Positions 25,708 through 34,578 of a stretch of DNA of 64,000 nt are shown here, piece by piece. The stretch lies in assembly GCA_965275915.1 (NCBI GenBank), contig CBDHYI010000004.1, positions 124,001 through 188,000 of the forward strand, in the 5' to 3' direction. The position numbers and the translations under genes are program-made. The notes under the pieces are model-generated. The model saw nothing but the letters and a program-made list of their open reading frames with translations. It was not told the origin of the DNA and made no database searches. The stretch comes from JBDWFY01 sp965275915 (GTDB lineage: Bacteria; Pseudomonadota; Alphaproteobacteria; Rhizobiales; Stappiaceae). The stretch's first letter is position 1. Each line of letters opens with the position of its first letter.

Positions 25708-28167
25708 TTACTCCACCAGCGGCACCTTGGGAACGAGCGATCCCTTGCCGCCGGGCGATTTGCCATTATTTTTCGGCTTGCCCGACTTCGGTTTCGCAAC
25801 CGCTTTTGACCGGGAGGATTTCGACTTTGACGACGCCCGCCGTTTTCTTGGCGCGGAGGCCTTTTTCGGCTTGATCGGCGCATCGGGAATGGCTTCCAAA
25901 GAAAGATGACTTTCGCCGTTTGACTTTCTGGCGACGGAAACCTTGACGGTTCCCCCTTTCTTCAGCTTGCCGAACAGCACCTCGTCGGCCAGGGGCCGTT
26001 TGATGTTCTCCTGAATGACACGGCCAAGCGGCCGGGCACCCATTTGATGATCATAGCCCTTGGTCGCAAGCCAGGTCGTCGCGTCATCGGTCAGTTCGAA
26101 GGTCACACCCCGATCCGCAAGCTGCGCTTCCAACTGCATGACGAACTTGCTGACGATCTGGTTGACCACCTCCATCGGCAGGTTGCCGAAGGAGATGACC
26201 GCATCAAGGCGATTTCTGAATTCCGGCGTGAACAGCTGGTTGATCGCCTCCTGATCGTCGCCCTTCTGGCGTTTGGCTGCAAAACCGATCGGTTCCCTGG
26301 CCAGATCCGCAGCCCCGGCGTTGGTCGTCATGATCAGAATCACGTTTCGGAAATCGATCTGCTTTCCATTGTGATCCGTCAGTTTGCCGTGATCCATAAC
26401 CTGCAACAGAATGTTGAACAGGTCGGGATGCGCCTTTTCGATTTCATCAAGCAGCAGCACACAATGGGGATGCTGATCAACACCGTCCGTCAAAAGGCCG
26501 CCCTGATCGAAACCGACATATCCCGGAGGCGCGCCGATCAGGCGCGAAATCGCGTGCCGTTCCATATATTCGGACATGTCAAACCGCAGCAGTTCGACAC
26601 CGAGCAGGCTGGCCAACTGCCGCGCGACTTCGGTTTTGCCGACCCCGGTCGGACCGGAGAACAGATAACTGCCGATCGGCTTCTCCGGTTCCCTGAGGCC
26701 GGCACGCGCCAGCTTGATGGCGCTGGAAAGCGCGTTGATGGCGTCGTCCTGGCCGTAGACAACCCGTTTGAGATTGGTGTCGAGCATCGACAGCACTTCC
26801 GCGTCGTCCTTGGAGACGGACTTCGGTGGAATGCGCGCCATCGTCGCCACGGTCGCCTCGATCTCTTTCACGCCGATCGTCTTGCGGCGTTTCGATTCCG
26901 GCACCAGCATCTGCGAGGCTCCGGTCTCATCGATCACGTCGATGGCCTTGTCCGGCAGCTTGCGGTCATTGATGTAGCGGTCGGAGAGTTCCACGGCCGA
27001 TTTGATGGCGTCATTGGTGTATTTGACGCTGTGATAATCCTCGAAATACGGCTTGAGGCCTTTCAGGATTTCGACAGTATCGGACACGCTGGGCTCATTC
27101 ACATCGATTTTCTGGAACCTGCGCACCAGTGCCCGGTCCTTCTCGAAGAACTGGCGATATTCCTTGTAGGTCGTGGAGCCGATGCAGCGGATCGTGCCCG
27201 AAGCAAGCGCCGGCTTCAGCAGGTTCGATGCATCCATGGCGCCACCTGAGGTCGCTCCCGCGCCAATCACGGTGTGGATCTCATCGATAAACATGATCGC
27301 ACCGGGATAATTCTCGATTTCCTTGACGACCTGTTTCAGTCGTTCTTCAAAATCGCCGCGATACCGCGTTCCGGCGAGAAGCGTTCCCATGTCGAGCGAA
27401 AATATCGTCGACTCCTGAAGCACTTCCGGCACATCCTTGTTGACAATGCGCAGAGCAAGCCCTTCGGCAATCGCGGTTTTACCGACACCGGGGTCTCCGA
27501 CAAACAGCGGATTGTTCTTCTGCCTGCGGCACAGAACCTGAATCGTGCGCTGGATTTCCTCGTCCCGCCCGATCAGAGGATCGACTTTGCCCTTGGCCGC
27601 CTTCTCGTTCAGATTGATGCAATAGGCTTCCAGGGCATCGCTTTTCTGCTTGGCCTCCTCCGAATTCTCATTGGCGGAGGTCGCCGTGCTTTCGGCGCCT
27701 TCCACGGATCGGCTTTCCGACATGCCCGGGCGTTTTGCGATGCCGTGGGAAATGTAATTCACCGCATCGTAACGGGTCATATCCTGCTCTTGCAGAAAAT
27801 AGGCGGCGTGGCTTTCGCGCTCGGCAAAGATTGCGACGAGCACGTTGGCACCCGTCACCTCTTCCCGGCCCGAAGACTGGACATGAATAACCGCGCGCTG
27901 AATCACGCGCTGAAACCCGGCGGTCGGTTTGGAATCGTCGTCGCCCTCGACAACCAGATTGTCCAGTTCCGTATCGACATATTCGGACAGATTGCGTCGC
28001 AGTAACTCCAGATCGACATTACAGGCGCGCATAACGGATGCGGCATCCTGATCATCGACAAGCGCCAACAGCAAATGCTCAAGCGTCGCATATTCCTGAT
28101 GACGCTCGTTCGCATAGGCGAGAGCCTGATGTAGTGCTTTTTCTAGACTGCGCGAAAAAGATGGCAC
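25708..28167 (-). CDS. clpA: ATP-dependent Clp protease ATP-binding subunit ClpA
   Basis: The 819-residue unfoldase has a Clp N-domain (residues 1-140), a first AAA+ module with GDPGVGKTA and MFIDEIHTVIGAGA, and a second with GPTGVGKTE and VLLLDEIEKAHPD. No long middle coiled coil is present, which distinguishes ClpA from ClpB. It feeds substrates to ClpP. The C-terminus ends in a roughly 50-residue Lys/Ser/Arg/Pro-rich basic tail beyond the last beta hairpin, a feature seen in alphaproteobacterial ClpA but of unknown use. The start lies 10 bases after clpS, so the adaptor and ATPase are co-transcribed. Confidence 0.97.
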   Translation of the reverse strand: MPSFSRSLEKALHQALAYANERHQEYATLEHLLLALVDDQDAASVMRACNVDLELLRRNLSEYVDTELDNLVVEGDDDSKPTAGFQRVIQRAVIHVQSSGREEVTGANVLVAIFAERESHAAYFLQEQDMTRYDAVNYISHGIAKRPGMSESRSVEGAESTATSANENSEEAKQKSDALEAYCINLNEKAAKGKVDPLIGRDEEIQRTIQVLCRRQKNNPLFVGDPGVGKTAIAEGLALRIVNKDVPEVLQESTIFSLDMGTLLAGTRYRGDFEERLKQVVKEIENYPGAIMFIDEIHTVIGAGATSGGAMDASNLLKPALASGTIRCIGSTTYKEYRQFFEKDRALVRRFQKIDVNEPSVSDTVEILKGLKPYFEDYHSVKYTNDAIKSAVELSDRYINDRKLPDKAIDVIDETGASQMLVPESKRRKTIGVKEIEATVATMARIPPKSVSKDDAEVLSMLDTNLKRVVYGQDDAINALSSAIKLARAGLREPEKPIGSYLFSGPTGVGKTEVARQLASLLGVELLRFDMSEYMERHAISRLIGAPPGYVGFDQGGLLTDGVDQHPHCVLLLDEIEKAHPDLFNILLQVMDHGKLTDHNGKQIDFRNVILIMTTNAGAADLAREPIGFAAKRQKGDDQEAINQLFTPEFRNRLDAVISFGNLPMEVVNQIVSKFVMQLEAQLADRGVTFELTDDATTWLATKGYDHQMGARPLGRVIQENIKRPLADEVLFGKLKKGGTVKVSVARKSNGESHLSLEAIPDAPIKPKKASAPRKRRASSKSKSSRSKAVAKPKSGKPKNNGKSPGGKGSLVPKVPLVE

Positions 28168-28177
28168 GTGCTACCTC

Positions 28178-28507
28178 TCAGTTCTTCTCCATGACGCATT
28201 GAAGGGGATGTTGATGCTTTCGCGCAAAATCCATCACCTGCGTCACCTTGGTTTCAGCCACTTCGTGGGTATACACTCCGCACTGACCAACTCCATGCTG
28301 GTGGACATGGAGCATTATTTGCGTCGCTTCCTCGAGATCCTTCTGAAAGAAGCGCTCAAGGATATGCACGACAAATTCCATCGGCGTAAAATCATCATTC
28401 AACAGGAGTACACGGTACAAACTCGGCCGTTTTGTCTTCGGCTTTGTCCTAGTCACGACACCGGTGCCGGCGTCGTCGTCCTCTCCATTGTTCAGTCTGT
28501 TGCTCAT
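28178..28507 (-). CDS. clpS: ATP-dependent Clp protease adaptor ClpS
   Basis: The 109-residue adaptor carries NDDFTPMEFVVHILERFF and HVHQHGVGQCGVYTHEVAETKVTQV, the N-degron pocket landmarks of ClpS. It binds ClpA and delivers proteins with destabilising N-terminal residues to ClpAP. The N-terminal 30 residues are acidic then basic and likely flexible. It directly precedes clpA in the usual clpSA operon. A second clpP-like gene at 43417 in this window is probably not the main partner peptidase. Confidence 0.96.
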   Translation of the reverse strand: MSNRLNNGEDDDAGTGVVTRTKPKTKRPSLYRVLLLNDDFTPMEFVVHILERFFQKDLEEATQIMLHVHQHGVGQCGVYTHEVAETKVTQVMDFARKHQHPLQCVMEKN

Positions 28508-28783
28508 TCCTCATCCAGTCCCCGTACCAACCGGGAACGACGATCCCTTCATAAACTCAATCGACGACCGGCCCGCCTTTTTGTTCGGCCCGGCAAAAAC
28601 CGGTGAGGACAGCCGCCGATTCCACAAACCGGAGCCCCTTATTTAAGCGTTCCTTTTACGATTGTAAGGCGAACAATGCCTGCTGCAAATAGAATGAACA
28701 CGTTCTGCGGAAAAAAGAGAACTTTTTTTCAGTCCGCCGTGCTTTTGTGGACAAAGAGCGGCCCGCCCGCTGTCCGGAACGGC

Positions 28784-28816
28784 AAAAAAAATGGTCCGGC
28801 AAAACCGGACCATTTT
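28784..28816 (-). terminator. Rho-independent terminator of the phasin gene
   Basis: AAAATGGTCCGG and CCGGACCATTTT form a perfect 12-bp stem around a short A-rich loop; on the minus strand the stem is followed by an eight-T run. It lies about 30 bases after the phasin stop. Confidence 0.92.
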
Positions 28817-28844
28817 CATTCAAACAGAATTGTGTCTGAACGTG

Positions 28845-29177
28845 TTACTTCGTCATTTTGCCCATGACGTTTTCAAAAGGCTTGAACACTTCTTTGTTCA
28901 TGTTCAGAACCATTTCGCCGATCTTGCTGGCTTCAGCAACAAAGCCCTCATAAGACGCTTTGGCAAATGTGCTCTGCGCTTCAAAAGCCTTGTCAAAAGA
29001 TTTTGCACCGAGAACTTTTTCTGCAGCAGCAGAACCGTCCTCAAGAGACTTTTTGGAGTAGTCGGCAAATTCGGCTGCGATCGCCTGAACGCCTTTGCTG
29101 TAAGCATTGGCACTTTCCATAGCCAATTCTACGTTTTCTTTGCCCAGCTTCTGAATGTCTTCAAATCCGGTAACCAT
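28845..29177 (-). CDS. phaP: Phasin family protein
   Basis: The 110-residue helical protein beginning MVTGFEDIQKLGKENVELAMESANAY, with a central run of heptad-like residues and a C-terminal NKEVFKPFENVMGKMTK, fits the phasin family. Phasins coat polyhydroxyalkanoate granules and limit granule size, so the organism probably stores PHA. I chose the ATG at 29177, because the open frame upstream (to 29228) is low in quality. TGC-N3-GCA boxes upstream fit control by PhaR. A perfect terminator closes the gene. Whether it is a PHA phasin or a granule-independent helper cannot be told from sequence alone. Confidence 0.85.
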   Translation of the reverse strand: MVTGFEDIQKLGKENVELAMESANAYSKGVQAIAAEFADYSKKSLEDGSAAAEKVLGAKSFDKAFEAQSTFAKASYEGFVAEASKIGEMVLNMNKEVFKPFENVMGKMTK

Positions 29178-29554
29178 TTTATCAATTCCTTTGTGTCTTC
29201 CACGGGGCGGCAGACCCCCTGCACGCACACCGAAACGATTTCGTTGTCTCTAATTTATATGCACTGCACAAAAAGTCAACAATTTTTTTGCAGTGCAATA
29301 TTTCACACGATCGTTAAGAGGTTTTTGCATCCCTCAATCCGACTTTCTCGATTCTTTTTACGGATTCGTAACCGCGTTCGCGCCATTGTGTTCTCCAATG
29401 GGCACCCGGATCCGAAGAAAGGTCCGACGGCCCAGCGGGTGGCAGCCCGATAACAAGAATGAGCGGGGAGCCGGACGAGCGAGGTATCCCGCGAATTTGG
29501 AAGCGTTTTGTAAATCGGTGTAAATCCGATCTGTTGAGTTATGGGACCTGAGTT
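29178..29554. other. Divergent region between phasin and D,D-carboxypeptidase genes
   Basis: This 377-base region holds the PhaR-like boxes near the phasin start and, toward the carboxypeptidase, three short GC-rich hairpins in a row: 29399-29434 (TGGGC with GCCCA), about 29437-29450 (CGGG/CCCG), and about 29463-29492 (GCGGG/CCCGC). The hairpins could be a structured 5' leader, but there is no gene here that I recognise. Confidence 0.45.
29260..29297. promoter_or_regulatory. Two PhaR-like operator boxes upstream of the phasin gene
   Basis: TGCACTGCA (29260-29268) and TGCAGTGCA (29289-29297) are perfect TGC-N3-GCA palindromes 29 bases apart, located 83-120 bases upstream of the phasin start. 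PhaR/AniA-type repressors of PHA metabolism bind sites of this pattern. The link to the phasin is inferred. Confidence 0.55.
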
Positions 29555-31123
29555 GTGTTGAGTATCGGTCTTTCACGTCTTTTGAGCGTCGGCGCCCTGC
29601 GTTTGCGCAAAACTGCCATGATCCTGGGAATCTGCGCGATCGGTGCCCTGCCGTCTGACAGCGCAGCGGCAAACCCGAAATACTCAGGCATTGTCGTTGA
29701 CGCCAAGACGGGCCGCACTCTGTATTCCTACAAGTCAAATACGACACGCTTTCCCGCATCGCTCACCAAGATTATGACTCTGTACGTGCTGTTCGAGGAA
29801 CTTGAAGCGGGACGGATGAGCTTGAACACCCCGCTCAAGGTTTCAAAACACGCCGCCGGACAGGCGCCTTCGAAAATCGGCTTCAAACCGGGTCAGACGA
29901 TTACCGTGCGCAACGCGATCAGGGCACTGGTGACCAAGTCGGCCAATGACGTTGCAACAGCCGTTGCAGAAAATGTCTCAGGGTCGGAGAAGAAATTCGC
30001 TCAGCGGATGACGCGCACCGCCCGTCAGATCGGTATGAGCAGGACGACGTTCCGCAATCCGCACGGCCTGCCCAATTCCGGCCAAAAGACAACGGCCAAG
30101 GACATGGCAATCCTCGGCCGCGCCATTCAGGAGCGCTTCCCGAGCTATTACAAGCACTTCTCGACCCGGACCTTCTCCTATCGTGGACGCAAATACGGTA
30201 ATCACAACAAACTGCTGGGCACGGTCCGCGGTGTCGACGGGATCAAAACCGGCTACATTCGCGCTTCGGGCTTCAACCTGGTCACCTCCGTCAATCGCGA
30301 CGGACGCCACATCGTTGCCGTCGTGATGGGCGGACGGACATCCAAGTCGCGCAACGCGCAGATGAAAAAGCTGATCGGCCGCTATCTGCACAAGGCCAAA
30401 AAGGGCAAGAAACGGTCTTATGTCCTGACGGCCGCGCAACGCCGTGGGTCCGGCAGCATCAATCTTGCTCTCAAGAATGCACCGCTGCCTCCGCACAAGC
30501 CCGTTCAAACCCTGACAGTCGCTGCCCTGCCTCTTCAGGCACCCGTAGCTGTCGCACCCGCAATGAAAGCAATTTCGCCGGCGGCAAAAGCGTTCGCAAC
30601 GGAAAAAACAATCGCATCGGTGGTCAACGAAGCGACGGCGACGGCCGTGCCGAAAAGCCGGACCGCGCTTGATCCGACACCGACACCGCGCAGCCGGATT
30701 TCGCAGAGTTTTGAAGTCGCCAAGGCGCTTCCGCCAATGCGCAAGCCTGTGCAAGGGCAAAGCGACCCCATTTCCGCCGTGATTGCTCAGGCACCGATTG
30801 CCGCTCCCTCGCAAACGGTGCCGAAACCGCAGGAATTGCAGGAATTCGTGTCGACCCACAATTCCCAGAGCCCGGTCAGCGGCTGGCAGGTGCAAATCGC
30901 AGCAACACCGACCCAGACCGGAGCGATCAAACTGCTGAAAACCGCGCAGGCGAAAGTCGGCTCTCCGCTGAGACGCTACGATCGCTACACGGAGCCTGTG
31001 AATGCCAAGGGAGAAACGCTGTATCGCGCCCGATTTGTCGGTTTTGACAATAAATCCGCTGCCGTAGCCGCATGTCGCTCACTGAAAAAAGCCAAATATG
31101 CCTGCTACACCATCTACCAGTAA
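29555..31123 (+). CDS. dac: D-alanyl-D-alanine carboxypeptidase with SPOR domain
   Basis: The 522-residue exported penicillin-binding protein has an N-terminal signal (residues about 20-38, ending SAAA), the SxxK motif SLTK at 69-72, SAN at 129-131 and KTG at 231-233. It trims the terminal D-Ala of peptidoglycan stem peptides. After a proline-rich linker (residues about 290-440) comes a SPOR domain (about 445-522) that binds denuded septal peptidoglycan, so the enzyme probably acts at division sites. The start is a GTG at 29555 with only a weak ribosome-binding site; an internal ATG at 29618 is the alternative. Confidence 0.93.
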   Translation: MLSIGLSRLLSVGALRLRKTAMILGICAIGALPSDSAAANPKYSGIVVDAKTGRTLYSYKSNTTRFPASLTKIMTLYVLFEELEAGRMSLNTPLKVSKHAAGQAPSKIGFKPGQTITVRNAIRALVTKSANDVATAVAENVSGSEKKFAQRMTRTARQIGMSRTTFRNPHGLPNSGQKTTAKDMAILGRAIQERFPSYYKHFSTRTFSYRGRKYGNHNKLLGTVRGVDGIKTGYIRASGFNLVTSVNRDGRHIVAVVMGGRTSKSRNAQMKKLIGRYLHKAKKGKKRSYVLTAAQRRGSGSINLALKNAPLPPHKPVQTLTVAALPLQAPVAVAPAMKAISPAAKAFATEKTIASVVNEATATAVPKSRTALDPTPTPRSRISQSFEVAKALPPMRKPVQGQSDPISAVIAQAPIAAPSQTVPKPQELQEFVSTHNSQSPVSGWQVQIAATPTQTGAIKLLKTAQAKVGSPLRRYDRYTEPVNAKGETLYRARFVGFDNKSAAVAACRSLKKAKYACYTIYQ

Positions 31124-31138
31124 TGCGTTGAGGTGGTT

Positions 31139-31849
31139 CTAATGTCCGCTGAGAAGTCTGTCTTTGGCCTCATTGATCTTGGCCGCAAGAAAAGTCGATC
31201 CGCCGCGGTCCGGATGCAACCGGATCATGAGCCGTCTGTGCGCTTCCCGAATTTCCGCCTTCCCGGCGCCGGGAGAAAGCCCCAGGATTTGGTAAGCCTC
31301 CTTATCGGTCATAGCGCCAGAGCCCGCAGAAGCACCTTGCCCCGCACTCTCGTCCGCGTCGAAGTCTTCACGCCAGCCGGGGTTCCTGCGGTCAAAGTAA
31401 GCCTCTAGGAGCGCCCGGCTTTCCTCGTCGGCAAGACACTCCTGCCAGAGCGATTTGAGTGCGTCCCGCTCCATCAGGTCAAGATCGGCGCCGTCAAAAC
31501 TTCCGGCAATGACCCGGCCGCGCATTGCGCCGCTGTCATGGTCCAACTGCATTTCCAGCATGGCCGTTCTGACTGTCGAAACCTTACCGGAGCTGGGCCG
31601 CGAAGAGCCGGGACCGCCAAGACCGGGGATGCCGCCGGCAAGGCCAAGCAGCGACAGCCCGAACCCCGCCAGCGCCAAACCGAAAAACCACCGGCCACCA
31701 ATCATCAGGACACCGGCAACCAGTAAGAGAACGATCCCTGAGATACGTTTGATCTGGCGCGCCAGATCCGCCGGATTGGCGGATACGAACCGTTTGGCGG
31801 CAAAAAGCATCAGAACCAGCGCGGCCACGCCCAGAAAGAAATATGGCAT
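31139..31849 (-). CDS. DnaJ-domain membrane protein
   Basis: The 236-residue protein opens with two hydrophobic segments (residues about 3-20 and 38-70), then a glycine- and serine-rich linker, and ends with a J-domain (KEAYQILGLSPGAGKAEIREAHRRLMIRLHPDRGG) carrying the HPD motif near residue 212. It is thus a membrane-anchored co-chaperone like DjlA/Tim14-type proteins, though not either one exactly. It lies on the minus strand after the VWA-like gene with a 25-base gap, a pairing I recall as common in Hyphomicrobiales. A DnaK partner is presumed, not seen in this window. Confidence 0.85.
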   Translation of the reverse strand: MPYFFLGVAALVLMLFAAKRFVSANPADLARQIKRISGIVLLLVAGVLMIGGRWFFGLALAGFGLSLLGLAGGIPGLGGPGSSRPSSGKVSTVRTAMLEMQLDHDSGAMRGRVIAGSFDGADLDLMERDALKSLWQECLADEESRALLEAYFDRRNPGWREDFDADESAGQGASAGSGAMTDKEAYQILGLSPGAGKAEIREAHRRLMIRLHPDRGGSTFLAAKINEAKDRLLSGH

Positions 31850-31874
31850 CAGATTTCTTTTTCGCCTCGACGGT

Positions 31875-32600
31875 TCAGGATTTCATCTGTTCCAGTAGAT
31901 AGCGTGCGCCACGGCCGCTTTCACCGCGCATATTCTGCAGCGCCTTGCGACCGCCGGCCGCATAGACCGCGACCGCCCGCAATAACTCGCCCAGATGGCC
32001 CGCGGAGGATTCGTCAAAATGAAAATACGCCCCCTTGGTCAGGCGGGCAATTTCGCGGAATGTCGGCTCCGCGCCGGCGTCATGGCCTTCCTGAAAAACG
32101 AACACCGGCACACCGAGCATGCCAAGTTCACCCGCCTGCATGCACAGACTGTCGGCATTTTCCTCCATACAGTCACCGACATAAACAAGCGCCTGTATTT
32201 TTTTCCGGCGGGTTTCTCTGATCGCATGACTGAGAACCTTGCGAATCTGCGTGTGTCCGCCTCGGCAATCGATCCTGGTCATAAGATCGCGCAAATGACC
32301 CGCGTCAGACACCCACTTGCTGTTGCGGCATTCCGATATTCCGCGGAAATAAATCAATTGGATGTCAAGACCGCCGACTTTGCCCGCCTCTTCGAACATC
32401 CCCGCCTGGAGCATGCATGCCCGGTCCCAGGTGCGCTGCCGGCTCATCGTGGCATCCAGCGCAAAAAGCAATCGCCCGCGAGCGGACCCGGAGGGCTGTA
32501 TCTCCCGCGCCCGGCCAAGAAAAGCCTCGATGTCCGCCTTACTGGATTTTTCCTGCGCGACAGACTGATCGGATTTACCGGTTAGCTCGTTCTTCGGCAT
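31875..32600 (-). CDS. VWA-like domain protein
   Basis: The 241-residue cytoplasmic protein contains RLLFALDATMSRQRTWDRA, ALVYVGDCMEENADSL and PVFVFQEGHD, consistent with a von Willebrand A-like fold: a central sheet beginning with a metal-site strand. The MIDAS motif is only partial (DATMS instead of DxSxS). No signal peptide or membrane segment is seen. It is the upstream partner of the DnaJ-domain gene and likely co-transcribed. The function is unknown; VWA proteins often act with ATPases or chaperones in complex assembly, which would fit its neighbour. Confidence 0.7.
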   Translation of the reverse strand: MPKNELTGKSDQSVAQEKSSKADIEAFLGRAREIQPSGSARGRLLFALDATMSRQRTWDRACMLQAGMFEEAGKVGGLDIQLIYFRGISECRNSKWVSDAGHLRDLMTRIDCRGGHTQIRKVLSHAIRETRRKKIQALVYVGDCMEENADSLCMQAGELGMLGVPVFVFQEGHDAGAEPTFREIARLTKGAYFHFDESSAGHLGELLRAVAVYAAGGRKALQNMRGESGRGARYLLEQMKS

Positions 32601-32797
32601 ATTCTCAAACGGATATCCTCATCTCGCTATACCGTTCATATGTGTGATATTTGCTGATCGCCAAGGCCCCGCCCCGCGAATTATCGTCCATTATGACCGG
32701 AGATCGGGGAAGCGCAAACCGTCCGCTTTCAGACCAATTCACGACGAGCCGGCGCTTATCCGCACTTTTGTGAAAGCAACCGTCTGCAGGCAGTCGG

Positions 32798-33223
32798 TCA
32801 AATCAGGCACAATTCCGCCAAGTCCCGACGCATCGCCTCCGGAATTTCCGCACCCTTACCACCTTTGCGCAAATCAGCCGGGGCATCCTCATGCTTCAGA
32901 TAACGCCAGCCCTGAAACGGCCGGCGCGGCTGGCCCTTTGTCGGAATGAGACGCGGGTCGAGCACAAGATCACAGCGCCTGATGCCCGCATCGTCCGTAA
33001 ACGGCTTTATGTCAACCAGTTTCTGCCGAACCTGGATGACTCCCTTGATCACCCAGTAGAGCGAGCCGCCCGCCAGCAGTTCCCCGGCCCGGGTCGGCAC
33101 CATGCGTGTTGTATGCACGCTGTTGCGGGGACCGCCATGCTTTGCCGCCTCAAAATCGCGATAAGCCTGCAACTCTTCGACCGAGTCCACACCGACACAT
33201 AATTTTACCAGATGAAGAGCCAT
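32798..33223 (-). CDS. DUF1489 family protein
   Basis: The 141-residue protein has MALHLVKLCVGVDSVEEL at its start, RNSVHTTRMVPTRAGELLAGGSLYWVIKG in the middle and QPRRPFQGWRYLKHEDAPADL near its end, which is the DUF1489 pattern. The family is restricted largely to alphaproteobacteria and has no known role. The protein looks cytoplasmic and basic. About 200 bases of non-coding DNA lie between it and the VWA-like gene, so it is probably its own unit. Its start is followed on the opposite side by a 1-kb gap. Confidence 0.85.
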   Translation of the reverse strand: MALHLVKLCVGVDSVEELQAYRDFEAAKHGGPRNSVHTTRMVPTRAGELLAGGSLYWVIKGVIQVRQKLVDIKPFTDDAGIRRCDLVLDPRLIPTKGQPRRPFQGWRYLKHEDAPADLRKGGKGAEIPEAMRRDLAELCLI

Positions 33224-34229
33224 GCCTTTTGATTTAGCAATTAGAGCGTGTCAAAAAAACCCGACCGGCCCGCTTTTACACAGACATGCAACATCCCGGT
33301 CGACAGTATCATAGGATCTCTTCGAGCGAAAAGTCTCCAACTGAAATGTAACAAAACTTTACAGCAAGGCCGACCGTTCCGTTAAGTGATGCCGAACGGC
33401 AACAGGCTCCCGGAAAGCGTGTATTGAGACGCAGCGCCAACAAGTTAGAGACACTGCGCCAAAGACTGCCACCCACCTCCGGTTTACGTCTAAGATGCGA
33501 GCTGGGGGGCTTGCGATAGGCATCGTTAACGAGTGCGCCTGTTTGCGGCAACGACTCCTCCTGACGGTAGACAGTATCCTGGCTCGCTGTGCTTGCGGTT
33601 TCAGCAGAAAGCCTGTGTCGTCCATAGGAGCTTAAGACATTGCGGGCGGCATCAGAACCGAAAAGAAAGGATCAACTGCTTTTCTCGAATGGGATCACAG
33701 GGATCAAACGATGCAGGAGTGGTGTGAAGGTGGCCATGGTGAGATCCGCGCCAGCAGAGACGGAAATCAGCATTATTCCGTTGCGTCGCAGGCTGATCAC
33801 ATTTATGTGATAACCGTCACAGAACATCGGAACCGGCTGACGTCTAATGCCTGCAGGAGTTCAGGAACACCGGCTGCCGAGGACTTGGTCGGCTTTGCCG
33901 GAGGCGAAGCAACATCAGACACCGTCGCCACTGCCGATACTGAACATCGATTTGCCGGATAACGATACGGTTAGCCGGCTGATGTCCTCTGCTTAGGCAC
34001 AATGACATCAAGGTCGAACCCGAAAATGAACATGCAGCCGGTAAAAATGAGAACTGGGTAAAGCATCGAGGTGAACTCAAAAAACGGTGAACTCCGCTAA
34101 GGAAAGTATATCGTTATATTTACGGATGCGCTTGGAATGGATACAACCAGGCAATGCTAAAGAAAAAAATGCTCGTTATACGGCATTTTTGATCTACGGC
34201 TGCAAACAACAAATCTGCAAAGGCAACAC
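33224..34229. other. 1-kb region without recognisable genes
   Basis: Six short frames on both strands (60-90 codons) have no family resemblance, poor ribosome-binding sites and mixed codon use. At 33241-33252 the sequence TTAGAGCGTGTC is identical to the end of the inverted-repeat element at 14347-14650. The last 150 bases before the ArsR gene are AT-rich and include ATATCGTTATATT near 34108, which may contain the promoter or operator. The rest could be a decayed gene, but I cannot identify its origin. Confidence 0.5.
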
Positions 34230-34571
34230 GTGACTCTTACGATCAGCGCTACGGAGACAGGTCTATCAGATACGGTTGATATGACCGACCTTCACCAAAA
34301 AATCGAAGAACCGATACGCATATTAAAGCTGTTGGCAAACGACAAGCGGTTATTGATCCTTTGTCAACTCGCTCAATGCGGAGAAATGTCGGTGAACAGC
34401 CTTGCCGACTCAATCCAGCTTGGTCAGTCGGCACTCTCACAGCATCTGGCCAAAATGCGGGCCGAAGGCCTTGTGAAATATCGCCGCGAAGCGCAGACGC
34501 TCTATTACAGCATAGGCGATCCCAATGCGGCCAGAATTCTGATGGTTCTGAAAGAGCTTTATTGCTCGTAA
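34230..34571 (+). CDS. ArsR/SmtB family regulator, BigR/SqrR-like candidate
   Basis: The 113-residue winged-helix protein has the ArsR core KIEEPIRILKLLANDKRLLILCQLAQCGEMSV, the recognition helix LGQSALSQHLAKMRAEGLV and a wing YRREAQTLYYS. It lacks metal-site CxCxxC motifs but has Cys50 and Cys112, spaced and placed like the dithiol pair of BigR/SqrR/YgaV persulfide sensors, with Cys45 as an extra. The start is a GTG at 34230; an ATG at 34281 is an alternative. It converges with sdaA and has no obvious sulfur gene beside it. The redox-sensor reading is an inference from the cysteines. Confidence 0.8.
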   Translation: MTLTISATETGLSDTVDMTDLHQKIEEPIRILKLLANDKRLLILCQLAQCGEMSVNSLADSIQLGQSALSQHLAKMRAEGLVKYRREAQTLYYSIGDPNAARILMVLKELYCS

Positions 34572-34578
34572 CACAGGC

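Noticed and set aside
26044..27249. 401-codon plus-strand open frame
   Set aside because: It lies fully inside clpA on the other strand, and its translation resembles no protein family.
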